DNA of 64,000 nt from Dehalobacterium formicoaceticum (GCF_002224645.1 NZ_CP022121.1:992001-1056000), one strand, 5' to 3'. Counted from the stretch's first letter, positions 39,500-48,293 are shown. A program made the numbers and translations. The notes: a model not told the origin generated them from the sequence alone.

Positions 39500-40936
39500 A
39501 TGAAAGTACTTTTTGCTATTGCTGAAGCGGATCCTTTTATAAAAACCGGAGGACTGGGAGATGTGGGCGGCTCATTGCCCAGAGCTATTAATAAACAAAA
39601 CGGACTGCTGCGTGTCATTATGCCTAAATATAGCTCTATCCCCCAATCTTTTTTAAAGGAAATGCGCTATGTGATTAGCTTCAATGTTGATTTGGCCTGG
39701 CGCAGACAATATTGCGGATTATGGGAACTTATTTATGAAGGGGTACATTATTATTTTATTGATAATGAATATTATTTTAAAAGAGCCGGAATTTATGGAT
39801 ATGACGATGATGGAGAAAGGTTTGCCTTTTTTAACAAGGCGGTGCTGGAGAGTTTGATTCGCATGTCGGATTTCCGCCCGGATATCATTCATTGCAATGA
39901 TTGGCATACGGCGTTAATCCCCATGATGTTAAAAGAATATTATAGCAGCAATCCTTTCTACTATGGCATGAAAACGATTTTTACCATTCATAATTTGCAT
40001 CATCAGGGGATCTTTGCCAAAGAAATTCTCCAGGATGTGCTGTCTCTGAGTCCGGATTCCAACGGAGCCCGCAATCTTGAATTTCATGAAGCGGCAAACT
40101 ACCTGAAAGGAGCCTTGCTTTATTCTGATCTGATCACCACCGTAAGTCCTACTTATAGCGAGGAAATCCTGGATCCCTATTATGGGGAGGGTTTAGATGC
40201 CTTTCTCCGGCAAAGAAAAGAAGATCTCTGTGGTATTTTGAACGGCATTGATTATGAAAAATATGATCCTTGCCTGGACCCTGCTTTGGTTTGTCATGCT
40301 CCCGAAGCTCATTGGAAAAAGGAAAATAAACTCCATGTCCAAATGTTATTTAACCTGCCCATAAATGATCAGGTGCCCGTTCTGGCAATTATTTCCCGGC
40401 TGGTGGAGCAAAAAGGACTGGATCTCCTCAGTCATATCATCAGGGAGCTCATGGAGTTGGATCTTCAGATCGTGGTGCTGGGAACCGGAGATTATAAAAA
40501 TGAAGAAACATTTCGTTATTTTGCAGCCCGTTATCCGGAAAAGCTGGGTATAAAATTTTTATTCCATGAGGAGTGGGCCCATAAAATATACGCCGGTGCC
40601 GATATGCTTCTCATGCCCTCCCGTTTTGAGCCTTGTGGATTGTCACAAATGACAGCCATGCGTTATGGGACCATTCCCATCGTACGGGAAACAGGGGGAT
40701 TAAAGGATAGTGTCATTCCTTATGATGGGAAGAAGGATACCGGGAATGGTTTTACCTTTGGCCCTTACAATGCCCATGAACTCCTTTATACGGTACAAAA
40801 AGCGGTAAAACTGTATCATGAGGATCAAGTAGCTTGGCAAGGTCTGGTGCATCGGGCCATGGAAACCGATTTCAGCTGGGATCTGTCTGCCCAAAAATAT
40901 CTTGAAATGTACGAAGCATTAATGGTCAAGATGTGA
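39500..40936 (+). CDS. glgA: Glycogen synthase
   Basis: A GT5 glycosyltransferase that adds glucose from ADP-glucose to the growing glycogen chain. The 478 residues begin with the sugar-nucleotide loop KTGGLGDVGGSLPRA (about residues 16-30) and show HCNDWHTALIPMMLKEYY, TTVSPTYSEEILDPYYGEGL, GILNGIDYEKYDP and, in the second Rossmann domain, ISRLVEQKGLDLL and MPSRFEPCGLSQMTAMRYG with the catalytic Glu. ATG 39500 follows GGAGGAAGGAG. No ADP-glucose pyrophosphorylase gene accompanies it here. Confidence 0.96.
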   Translation: MKVLFAIAEADPFIKTGGLGDVGGSLPRAINKQNGLLRVIMPKYSSIPQSFLKEMRYVISFNVDLAWRRQYCGLWELIYEGVHYYFIDNEYYFKRAGIYGYDDDGERFAFFNKAVLESLIRMSDFRPDIIHCNDWHTALIPMMLKEYYSSNPFYYGMKTIFTIHNLHHQGIFAKEILQDVLSLSPDSNGARNLEFHEAANYLKGALLYSDLITTVSPTYSEEILDPYYGEGLDAFLRQRKEDLCGILNGIDYEKYDPCLDPALVCHAPEAHWKKENKLHVQMLFNLPINDQVPVLAIISRLVEQKGLDLLSHIIRELMELDLQIVVLGTGDYKNEETFRYFAARYPEKLGIKFLFHEEWAHKIYAGADMLLMPSRFEPCGLSQMTAMRYGTIPIVRETGGLKDSVIPYDGKKDTGNGFTFGPYNAHELLYTVQKAVKLYHEDQVAWQGLVHRAMETDFSWDLSAQKYLEMYEALMVKM

Positions 40937-40940
40937 ACTC

Positions 40941-41040
40941 GTTCAGCTAAGCTGAACATCGGACTTCAGATGGGGGAATCTACTCCACCTGAGGCAAGAA
41001 TAGGAACTCCCGCTTATAGAAGTGGGAGTCCTGGAATCTA
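40941..41040. repeat. Paired hairpins resembling an IS200/IS605-type element end
   Basis: GTTCAGCT-A-AGCTGAAC (40941-40957) is one perfect stem and ACTCCCGCTT-ATAG-AAGTGGGAGT (41006-41029) a second with one G-T pair. The 8-mer GGAATCTA occurs at 40975-40982 and 41033-41040, bracketing the second hairpin. The layout suggests a transposase-free relic of an IS605-type element, or simply the glgA terminator. No tnpA or tnpB is nearby. Confidence 0.4.
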
Positions 41041-41064
41041 ATAAAAAGAAAAGGTTGGAAAATA

Positions 41065-44000
41065 ATGTTAAATCCGAAGGTCTATCATGATTCCCATGCA
41101 TCTTTTTACCGCCATCCTTTTGGAGCAGTCCCCGTGGGAACAGAATTGGTGTTGAGAATGGAGATCATATCCCGGGAACTTCCGGATCATTGCTTTTTGC
41201 GTTTATGGGGAAGTGAAGATCAGTACCGGGAGATTCCCATGGAGTGGAAGGAAGAGGTTGCTGGATTACATGATTATAGCCGGGTCTATGAAGTGCGGTT
41301 TAAAATGCCGGAGGATCCGGGCTTAGTCTGGTATTCTTTCCGGATCCAAACCGGTCAGCAGGTTTATTATTACGGCAATAACCAGGAAAGGTTGGGGGGC
41401 ATGGGGCTTTTAAAGAAAACCGAGCTTCCGGCCTATCAAATTACTGTTTTTATCCCCAATCAAGTACCCAAATGGTATAAAGAAGGGGTTATGTATCAGA
41501 TTTTTGTCGACCGTTTTCGGAAGGGAGCGGATGATGGTGCCATGAACGGCTCCCGCCGGAGTATTGCTATGAAACAGGCCTTACTCCAAATGGATTGGAA
41601 TGATACCCCTTTCTATCTTAAGGATGAGGCGGGGCGGATTACCAGGTGGAACTTTTTTGGCGGGAATTTGACCGGTGTCCTGGAAAAATTAGATTATCTG
41701 GAAAGCTTAGGTGTGAGCATCATCTACTTTAACCCTATTTTCGAAGCAGCCAGCAATCATAAATATGATACGGCAGACTATTTAAAAATCGACGGCATGT
41801 TTGGTGATGAAGAGATCTTTCGCCGCTTGGTAGAGGAGGCTGGAAAAAGAGGCATTGCCATTATTTTGGATGGTGTCTTTAGTCATACCGGCGCCAATAG
41901 TATTTACTTTGATAAATGCGGTTATTTCAACCAAGAGGGTGCATTTCAGTCTCCTGATTCTCCCTATGCCTCCTGGTATAATATTTCGGAGGATGAAGCA
42001 TATGAATGCTGGTGGGGAGTGGAGGATTTACCCAATGTGAATGAGATGGAGCCCTCCTATCAAGAGTTTATTTTTGGCGGGAAAGACTCGGTAGTGCGCC
42101 ATTGGATCAATGCGGGCGTGAAAGGCTGGCGTCTCGATGTCGTAGATGAACTGCCGGACGAATTTGTTAAAAAGCTCCGTCAAGGGGTAAAAGAGACGGA
42201 CCCTGAAGCCGTTTTGATCGGAGAGGTATGGGAGGATGCTTCCAATAAGGTAAGTTACGGCAAGCTGAGGGAGTATTTTTGGGGGGAAGAATTGGATAGT
42301 GCCATGAATTATCCTCTGCGCAGCATCTTTCTGGATTATCTTCTGGGGACCATTAAGGCTGTTCAGGTTCATAACAGAGTAATGAGTCTTTACGAAAATT
42401 ATCCCAGAGAGAATTTTTTGGCGGCCATGAATGTCATGGGCAGTCATGACCGGAAAAGAGCCTTAACCATACTGGGAGAGGCGCCTTCGGGAGAAGAATT
42501 TTCGGAAAGGGAAAAAGAAGGGTATCGTTTACCCCCGGCAAAGAAAGAACTGGGCGTGAAAAGATTGAAGCTGCTCTCCCTGCTCCAGATGACTTTCCCC
42601 GGGGTTCCTTGTGTTTATTATGGGGATGAAGCGGGGATGGAGGGTTATACCGACCCATATAATCGGGGACCCTATCCCTGGGGTAAGGAGGATCAGGAAC
42701 TTTTATCCTGGTACCGTCGTATGATCCGCATGCGCCGGGAATATCCGATTTTTCAGGAATGTCAGTTTTTCTCATTTTACCAGGGACAGGATGTCTACGG
42801 TTATTCCTTGCGGGGAGAGGGGGAAGGGGTTTTTGTTCTCGTCAATCGCCATCTTTCAGAGGAAAGAACCATAGAACCAGACTTTGGTGCCGATATCGGA
42901 AAAGGGAATCAGTCCTTAATATTAGATCTTTTAGCCGGGACAACCATCGATCAATCTGAAACCTTCCTTATTCCGCCTCTTACCGGACGGGTGATTTATT
43001 ACAAGGAATTGCCGGCAGGGAGGAAGGAAGAGTTTATTTTACCCGTGGGGTGCGGTGTTTTACTCCATATCACTTCCTTACCTTCCCCTTGGGGGGTGGG
43101 GGATTTTGGTCAGGAAGCGTACCAATTTGCAGATTTTCTGAGCTCGGCAGGTCAAACCATTTGGCAGGTTCTGCCCCTTCATCCTCCCGGTTTCGGTCAT
43201 TCTCCCTATCAGAGTTTTTCCGCTTTTGCGGGAAATGAGCTTTTCATTGATACCGGACATTTGGTGTCAGAAGGATTACTGAAGCAGGAAGAGGTGGCAG
43301 AAGGGCTGGAGAACATTCATGAAAGCCGGGGCCATCACTTTCAGGTAGATTTTTCCTCAGCTGAGGACTGCAAGGACAAGCTTTTCCGTAAAGCGCTGCG
43401 CCGCTTTAAATTGGCATTGAGCAGAAAGAAGAAAAGAAGCCTTCCTTCAGCGTATCTTCAGCCGGAAAACTACGCAAATTTTCAACAGGAACATCAACAC
43501 TGGTTGGAGGACTATTGTCTTTATGCCGCTTTGAAAAAGTTTTTTAAAGGACAGCCCTGGTATTTATGGGAACCGGAAATACGGGACAGGCAGGAGGAAG
43601 CCCTGGCCTACTATCGCAAAAAATTAGTAAGGGATATGGAGTATCATTGTTTTCTCCAATATACTTTTTTCACCCAATGGCAGCAATTAAAAGATTATTG
43701 TCAGGAAAAAGGGATTTCCATTTTGGGGGACTTGCCCATCTATGTTTCTCATGACAGTGCCGATACCTGGGTCCATCGGCATCTCTTTGCTCTGGATGAT
43801 GCAGGGCAGCCTCTGAAGATGGCCGGTGTTCCCCCGGATTATTTTTCTCCCGAAGGACAACTATGGGGCAACCCGATTTATCGATGGGATGAAATGGCCC
43901 GGGAGGACTATGCCTGGTGGATAGCAAGGATCAGACATAGCATTCGTCTCTATGATTATTTCCGCCTCGATCATTTCCGGGGGTTTGAAGGATATTGGGC

Positions 44001-44583
44001 GGTGCCTGGGGGAGAAAAAACAGCAGCATCCGGTTTTTGGTATAAGGGACCGGGGCTGGGATTCTTTGAAGCTTTGCATAATGAACTGGGAGAGTTGCCT
44101 TTTATTGCAGAAGATTTAGGTGTCATTACCCCAGAGGTTCATAATCTAAAGCATTTATGCGGCTTTCCCGGCATGTTGGTATATCAGTTTTCCCATCAGG
44201 AGATGGTTGATAGGGAGCCGAAGAAAAGGTCAACTTTGGAGACAGCGGATTCAGAGTCAGAGTACAGGGAGCCTGTTACCGAAAAGACAGACAAAGTCTA
44301 CAAAAATATTGTTTATTACACAGGTACCCACGATAATGATACCTTGGCCGGATGGTGCCAGGACCAGAAGGAGGACTGCTCTGTGCCCGCCATTATTGAA
44401 GAACTCTATCAAAGCGATGCCGCCTGGGTGATCATCCCCCTGCAGGATCTCTTGCGGCTGGGGAAAGAACACAGAATGAATACCCCCGGTACCGCAGAGG
44501 GGAATTGGACCTGGCGCATGGATCCTACCCTTTTGACAGAAGAAATCAAAAGATGGCTAGGCAAACTGGCTGCTGACAGATAA
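41065..44583 (+). CDS. Fused GH13 amylase-type enzyme and GH77 4-alpha-glucanotransferase
   Basis: A 1172-residue fusion. Residues 1-140 form a beta-rich N-terminal module. Residues about 145-640 are a GH13 barrel like neopullulanase (GVMYQIFVDRFRKG, FNPIFEAASNHKYDTADY; nucleophile Asp in GWRLDVVDELP, Glu in VLIGEVWEDA, Asp in VMGSHDRKRAL). From about residue 660 a complete MalQ follows (GVLLHITSLPSPWGVGDFG; nucleophile Asp in YFRLDHFRGFEGYW, Glu in FIAEDLGVITPEV, Asp in YTGTHDNDTL). About 25 charged residues are inserted before the last block (KKRSTLETADSESEYREPV). Such fusions debranch and rearrange glycogen or maltodextrin in Firmicutes. All catalytic residues are present. ATG 41065 follows AAGGTTGG. 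Confidence 0.93.
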   Translation: MLNPKVYHDSHASFYRHPFGAVPVGTELVLRMEIISRELPDHCFLRLWGSEDQYREIPMEWKEEVAGLHDYSRVYEVRFKMPEDPGLVWYSFRIQTGQQVYYYGNNQERLGGMGLLKKTELPAYQITVFIPNQVPKWYKEGVMYQIFVDRFRKGADDGAMNGSRRSIAMKQALLQMDWNDTPFYLKDEAGRITRWNFFGGNLTGVLEKLDYLESLGVSIIYFNPIFEAASNHKYDTADYLKIDGMFGDEEIFRRLVEEAGKRGIAIILDGVFSHTGANSIYFDKCGYFNQEGAFQSPDSPYASWYNISEDEAYECWWGVEDLPNVNEMEPSYQEFIFGGKDSVVRHWINAGVKGWRLDVVDELPDEFVKKLRQGVKETDPEAVLIGEVWEDASNKVSYGKLREYFWGEELDSAMNYPLRSIFLDYLLGTIKAVQVHNRVMSLYENYPRENFLAAMNVMGSHDRKRALTILGEAPSGEEFSEREKEGYRLPPAKKELGVKRLKLLSLLQMTFPGVPCVYYGDEAGMEGYTDPYNRGPYPWGKEDQELLSWYRRMIRMRREYPIFQECQFFSFYQGQDVYGYSLRGEGEGVFVLVNRHLSEERTIEPDFGADIGKGNQSLILDLLAGTTIDQSETFLIPPLTGRVIYYKELPAGRKEEFILPVGCGVLLHITSLPSPWGVGDFGQEAYQFADFLSSAGQTIWQVLPLHPPGFGHSPYQSFSAFAGNELFIDTGHLVSEGLLKQEEVAEGLENIHESRGHHFQVDFSSAEDCKDKLFRKALRRFKLALSRKKKRSLPSAYLQPENYANFQQEHQHWLEDYCLYAALKKFFKGQPWYLWEPEIRDRQEEALAYYRKKLVRDMEYHCFLQYTFFTQWQQLKDYCQEKGISILGDLPIYVSHDSADTWVHRHLFALDDAGQPLKMAGVPPDYFSPEGQLWGNPIYRWDEMAREDYAWWIARIRHSIRLYDYFRLDHFRGFEGYWAVPGGEKTAASGFWYKGPGLGFFEALHNELGELPFIAEDLGVITPEVHNLKHLCGFPGMLVYQFSHQEMVDREPKKRSTLETADSESEYREPVTEKTDKVYKNIVYYTGTHDNDTLAGWCQDQKEDCSVPAIIEELYQSDAAWVIIPLQDLLRLGKEHRMNTPGTAEGNWTWRMDPTLLTEEIKRWLGKLAADR

Positions 44584-44613
44584 GGATCACAGGAATCTTT
44601 TTTCCCGAAAGGG

Positions 44614-44641
44614 TTGCTTTTCCCGTAACATTTGCTATAAT
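44614..44641 (+). promoter_or_regulatory. Promoter of glnA
   Basis: TTGCTT (44614-44619), 16 bp, and TATAAT (44636-44641) lie 116 nt before the glnA start. The promoter is followed by a terminator-like hairpin before the gene. Confidence 0.75.
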
Positions 44642-44682
44642 TAATTAAAAAGTATCTCAGTGACATTTGATGTGGGCAACGG

Positions 44683-44721
44683 AGTCCTCGTACAAAGTAA
44701 TTTTGACGAGGACTTTTATTT
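44683..44721 (+). terminator. Leader hairpin before glnA, possible attenuator
   Basis: AGTCCTCGT (44683-44691) pairs perfectly with ACGAGGACT (44706-44714) across 14 nt and is followed by TTTATTTG. Because it lies downstream of the apparent glnA promoter and upstream of the ribosome site, it could stop transcription early under nitrogen excess. No known riboswitch or ANTAR double hexaloop was recognised. Confidence 0.6.
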
Positions 44722-44756
44722 GTTTAAAATTGAAATGATAATCGGAGGTTGATTCT

Positions 44757-46088
44757 ATGGCAAGGTATAACAGAGATGATATTTTTCGTATGGTTAAAGA
44801 GCAGAATGTCCAGTTTATTCGCCTGCAGTTTACCGATATTTTTGGAGTTTTGAAGAATGTAGCTATTACTGTGAACCAATTAGAAAAAGCTCTGGATGGG
44901 GAATTGATGTTTGACGGGTCCTCAATTGACGGCTTTGTGCGTATCGAGGAATCAGATATGTACCTGAGACCGGACATCGACAGTTGGGTGACCTTTCCCT
45001 GGCATTCAGGGGAAGGAGCAGTAGGACGCTTTATTTGTGATGTTCATAAATCGGATGGAACACCTTTTGAGGGTGACCCCAGGGTGATTCTGCAAAAGGT
45101 GCTGGCGGAAGCGGCTGAAATGGGCTATACCATGAATGTGGGCCCGGAATGTGAGTTTTTCCTGTTCCAAACGGATGAAAAAGGCCGTCCCACCCTGATC
45201 ACCCATGATAATGCAGGATATTTTGATTTAACCCCGGTGGATTTAGGGGAAAATGCCCGGCGGGATATGGTTATTAATTTAGAAGATATGAATTTTGAAA
45301 TTGAAGCTTCTCATCATGAAGTAGCACCGGGACAGCATGAAATAGATTTTAAATATGCGGATGCTTTAACAGCAGCGGACAATATTCAGACCTTTAAATT
45401 TGTAGTGCGTACCATCGCTCAGCGGCACGGTCTTCATGCCACCTTTATGGCCAAACCTATTTTTGGGATTAATGGCTCCGGCATGCATGTCAATCAGTCT
45501 CTCTTTAAAAACGGGCAAAACGCTTTTTATGACCCACAGGGGGAATTAGAGCTTTCCATGGACGCCTATTATTATATCGGCGGTTTAATGCAACATGCCC
45601 GGGGCATGGCTGCGGTGACCAATCCCACGGTGAATTCCTATAAAAGATTGGTGCCGGGTTACGAAGCCCCGGTTTATGTGGCCTGGTCCGGACAAAACAG
45701 AAGCCCCTTGATCAGGATTCCGGCGAAGCGGGGTGTCTCCACCCGGGTGGAAATGAGAAATCCGGACCCCTCTTGTAATCCATATTTAGCCATCGCCGTG
45801 ATGCTCAAGGCCGGATTGGATGGCATTAAGAATAAAATTACCCCGCCTCCTGCGGTCAATCTGAACATCTATGAAATGAACCAAAAGGAAAAAGATGATC
45901 TCGCCATAAACAGTTTACCGGGAAGCTTGGAAGAAGCTGTTAAGGAGCTAAAAAATGATGCGGTCATTATGGATGCCCTAGGCAACCATGCTATGGACCG
46001 TTTTGTGGAAGCCAAAACCTTGGAGTGGGATGAATATCGTACCAAGGTCAGCCGATGGGAAATTGATCAATATTTAACGAAGTTTTAA
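44757..46088 (+). CDS. glnA: Type I glutamine synthetase
   Basis: GlnA makes glutamine from glutamate, ammonia and ATP. The 443 residues fit the Gram-positive GSI-alpha class: N-terminal [18 protein letters not shown] with the feedback-sensing Arg, metal site [30 protein letters not shown], the ATP region [19 protein letters not shown] and the [13 protein letters not shown] block. The adenylylation loop typical of GSI-beta is absent, so activity is probably controlled by feedback and protein binding. ATG 44757 follows CGGAGG. It stands alone between its own promoter/leader hairpin and a strong terminator. Confidence 0.97.
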   Translation: MARYNRDDIFRMVKEQNVQFIRLQFTDIFGVLKNVAITVNQLEKALDGELMFDGSSIDGFVRIEESDMYLRPDIDSWVTFPWHSGEGAVGRFICDVHKSDGTPFEGDPRVILQKVLAEAAEMGYTMNVGPECEFFLFQTDEKGRPTLITHDNAGYFDLTPVDLGENARRDMVINLEDMNFEIEASHHEVAPGQHEIDFKYADALTAADNIQTFKFVVRTIAQRHGLHATFMAKPIFGINGSGMHVNQSLFKNGQNAFYDPQGELELSMDAYYYIGGLMQHARGMAAVTNPTVNSYKRLVPGYEAPVYVAWSGQNRSPLIRIPAKRGVSTRVEMRNPDPSCNPYLAIAVMLKAGLDGIKNKITPPPAVNLNIYEMNQKEKDDLAINSLPGSLEEAVKELKNDAVIMDALGNHAMDRFVEAKTLEWDEYRTKVSRWEIDQYLTKF

Positions 46089-46133
46089 CCGGATTAAGAT
46101 CAAAACAGCAGCGCATGTTATAATGGGTGTTTC

Positions 46134-46174
46134 AAGGGGGATCAAGCATAATGCATATTGATCCCCCTTTTGTA
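46134..46174 (+). terminator. Terminator of glnA
   Basis: AAGGGGGATCAA (46134-46145) and TTGATCCCCCTT (46158-46169) are perfect arms around a 12-nt loop, followed by TTG. The gap 46089-46528 otherwise holds this terminator, a promoter and a long leader. Confidence 0.9.
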
Positions 46175-46265
46175 AGGTCATGATTGAAATAATTATCTGA
46201 TTTGTTGATTTTCTTGTCGAAGAATGTCGAGAAGTACTAATTTCTTTTCATTCTTTTTCAAACCA

Positions 46266-46293
46266 TTGAATTGTGTGTCTTTTCTGATATAAT
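46266..46293 (+). promoter_or_regulatory. Promoter upstream of the LipB-like gene
   Basis: TTGAAT (46266-46271), 16-bp spacer and TATAAT (46288-46293). It implies a leader of roughly 225-230 nt before ATG 46529. Confidence 0.65.
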
Positions 46294-46299
46294 GAAAAT

Positions 46300-46522
46300 G
46301 AGGTTAATTAATTCAACTTATTTCTGGCTTGACAAACCTGGTTGGAATCAAAAGTCGGCAGCGTCATGCGCTTGCGGTTCAAAATTCGGATGGAGAGATA
46401 GGAATCCCATGCTGAAATAAGAACTTGTCAATGGGGATCATGATCCCGCTAAGAAAACATATAAAGCAAAGGGTTAAGTTATGTCACCCTTGTGCTTGAA
46501 TTCACTTACACAATGGAGGTAA
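46300..46522 (+). other. Long untranslated leader of unknown role
   Basis: No gene is visible in this stretch. It contains the perfect 14-bp palindrome GGGATCATGATCCC at 46434-46447, a GC-rich patch around CGGCAGCGTCATGCGCTTGC (46358-46377), and crossing complementary pairs CTTATTTC/GAAATAAG and TTGACAA/TTGTCAA that could pair alternatively. I recognise no known riboswitch, 6S, SRP or tmRNA signature. Confidence 0.4.
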
Positions 46523-46528
46523 AAACAT

Positions 46529-47197
46529 ATGCACAGATATTTACAAATCGTCAATTTAGGCAAAAAGGAATTTGGAGATTTTTACAAAATTAATCATCGG
46601 TTTTGGTTGCAGCGTTTGGCCAACGATATCAATGATTCCTTAATTTTTGTCGATCATCCCCATGTGATCATTGTGGGGAATCAAGGGAATTCAACAGAAA
46701 TTAAGCTTCCCTATGCCATGGCGCGGCGAGAGGATATGCCTGTTTCTCAGACAGACTGGGACGGTGAAATGACCTATCGTGGACCGGGACAGTTGGTTAT
46801 CTATCCCGTCATGCATTTACTGCGCCAAGGACTTACGATGGATGAATTGATGCAAAAGATGGAAAATATTTTTATTATTTTACTTCATCAATATGGGATT
46901 CAGGCCCATATCCTACCGGGAGGCATCATTGCGGTTGATGGATGTAAAATTGGCTCTATTGATTTGGAAGAACGGCAAAAGGTGACACGCTTTAGTATGG
47001 TGCTTAATGTTAACCCTCGTCTTTCCCTGCTGCGTATGCTTCAATTGGAGGACAATCAGGCAAAGGGTGTTACCTCTATGTATCATCAGTTAAAGAAAAA
47101 GGTGGACGTGAGACAGCTAAAGATGCATTTCATCAGTAAGTTTGAAGAAGAATTTGGTTATACCATGGAAGATTCCTCTGCTTCTTTATTTGCATAA
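46529..47197 (+). CDS. LipB-like octanoyltransferase homologue lacking catalytic residues
   Basis: A 222-residue member of the LipB/BPL fold. TYRGPGQLVIYPVMHLL aligns with the LipB signature (normally HGPGQLVGYP), and GCKIGSIDLEERQKVT aligns with the Lys motif GRKIAAIGV. Register can be kept to the end: the LipB stretch ALN...PCG...VTSL aligns gap-free with VLNVNPRLSLLRMLQLEDNQAKGVTSM, read here in two parts. The catalytic Cys of PCG is Glu in LED, the His of HGPGQ is Arg and the later HG is FS; only the Lys remains. It is probably not a standard octanoyltransferase; an allosteric, binding or altered transferase role is possible. ATG 46529 follows ATGGAGGT. Confidence 0.75.
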   Translation: MHRYLQIVNLGKKEFGDFYKINHRFWLQRLANDINDSLIFVDHPHVIIVGNQGNSTEIKLPYAMARREDMPVSQTDWDGEMTYRGPGQLVIYPVMHLLRQGLTMDELMQKMENIFIILLHQYGIQAHILPGGIIAVDGCKIGSIDLEERQKVTRFSMVLNVNPRLSLLRMLQLEDNQAKGVTSMYHQLKKKVDVRQLKMHFISKFEEEFGYTMEDSSASLFA

Positions 47198-47262
47198 ACA
47201 GAGTTCTAAATATCAGGTGAATTTTTTTCCGTCTGATGGGAAGAAGAATATCCAGGAATCAG

Positions 47263-47318
47263 TGCCACTTTTCCCGCCGCTTGAAAAAGCGAAGGTATTA
47301 GTGGCATTTTGTTTTTGG
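47263..47318 (+). terminator. Probable terminator after the LipB-like gene
   Basis: TGCCACT (47263-47269) pairs with AGTGGCA (47300-47306), with an internal GCTT-GAAA-AAGC stem, then TTTTGTTTTT. Confidence 0.55.
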
Positions 47319-47335
47319 TTCACGAGGCTGATCAG

Positions 47336-47365
47336 TTGAATCCCGGAGTATATTTGTGGTATGAT
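47336..47365 (+). promoter_or_regulatory. Promoter of dapF
   Basis: TTGAAT (47336-47341) and TATGAT (47360-47365) are separated by 18 bp, 58 nt before the chosen dapF start. Confidence 0.5.
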
Positions 47366-47423
47366 GATAACGTTCATTATATTTATGAGTTTTGATCGGC
47401 TCTTGCCGAAGGAGATGAATCTT

Positions 47424-48260
47424 ATGAATTTTATCAAGATGCATGGCTTGGGCAATGATTTTGTGATGGTCAACCTTATGCAGGAGGAACTCCACGGGGA
47501 TCTCGCTGCCTTAGCCAGGAAAGTTTGCCATCGGCACTATGGCATCGGAGCTGACGGGATGATTTTGATCCTCCCTTCGGAGCAGGCAGACGTTAAAATG
47601 CGCATTATTAATAGTGACGGCAGTGAAGCAGAAATGTGCGGCAATGGGATTCGCTGTTTGGCTAAGCTGGTCTATGAGTATAAATTAGTTCAGACTCCCT
47701 TTATTACTGTAGAAACTTTGGCAGGGATCATGGGAACGGAAGTAATTTTAGATGCTGGGGATCAAGTACAGGGAATTAAGGTGGATATGGGGGAACCCCG
47801 GCTGCTGCCTGAATCCGTTCCTGTTTTGCTGCCGGGAAAACAAGCGGTTGCTCAAGGTTTAAATGTGGATGGGAACCGAGTAGAGGTGACAGCGGTTTCC
47901 ATGGGTAATCCTCATTGTGTCATTTTTGTACCTGATGCAGCTGCTGCACCGGTCACAACCTTGGGACCGATATTGGAAAAACATCCGGCTTTTCCCGCCA
48001 AAACAAATGTGGAATTTGTGGAAATTATCAACCCCGGAGAGGTCAAAATGCGCATTTGGGAACGGGGCGCCCAAGAAACCATGGCTTGTGGTACCGGAGC
48101 CTGTGCTGTGATCGTGGCAGGTGTCCTTAATAACAAAACCCAGCGCGAGGCGGTGGTGCACTTAAAGGGCGGAGACCTTAAGATCCATTGGGCGGATAAT
48201 AACCACGTATTCATGACAGGCCCGGCGGTGGTTGTATTTGAAGGCAGGTATTTTCTTTAA
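47424..48260 (+). CDS. dapF: Diaminopimelate epimerase
   Basis: DapF converts LL- to meso-diaminopimelate for lysine and peptidoglycan. The 278 residues begin MNFIKMHGLGNDFVMVN, and both catalytic Cys are present: EMCGNGIRC (about residue 72) and MACGTGACA (about 220). Further family blocks are VSMGNPHCVIF and AKTNVEFVE. ATG 47424 lies 9 nt after AAGGAG; the longer frame from 47361 lacks a site and would overlap the promoter. Flanked by its own promoter and a hairpin downstream. Confidence 0.97.
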   Translation: MNFIKMHGLGNDFVMVNLMQEELHGDLAALARKVCHRHYGIGADGMILILPSEQADVKMRIINSDGSEAEMCGNGIRCLAKLVYEYKLVQTPFITVETLAGIMGTEVILDAGDQVQGIKVDMGEPRLLPESVPVLLPGKQAVAQGLNVDGNRVEVTAVSMGNPHCVIFVPDAAAAPVTTLGPILEKHPAFPAKTNVEFVEIINPGEVKMRIWERGAQETMACGTGACAVIVAGVLNNKTQREAVVHLKGGDLKIHWADNNHVFMTGPAVVVFEGRYFL

Positions 48261-48293
48261 TATACGGTCACCAAAATTACAAAGATTTCTTTT

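Noticed and set aside
41065-44583. GH13-GH77 fusion as an assembly artefact
   Set aside because: The linker is continuous, both catalytic sets are complete and similar fusions are known in Firmicutes.
46119-46124. TATAAT as promoter for a small RNA ending at the glnA terminator
   Set aside because: No acceptable -35 is found and the transcript would be extremely short.
46300-46522. 6S, SRP RNA or tmRNA in the leader before the LipB-like gene
   Set aside because: Signature sequences of these RNAs and a long closing stem are missing.
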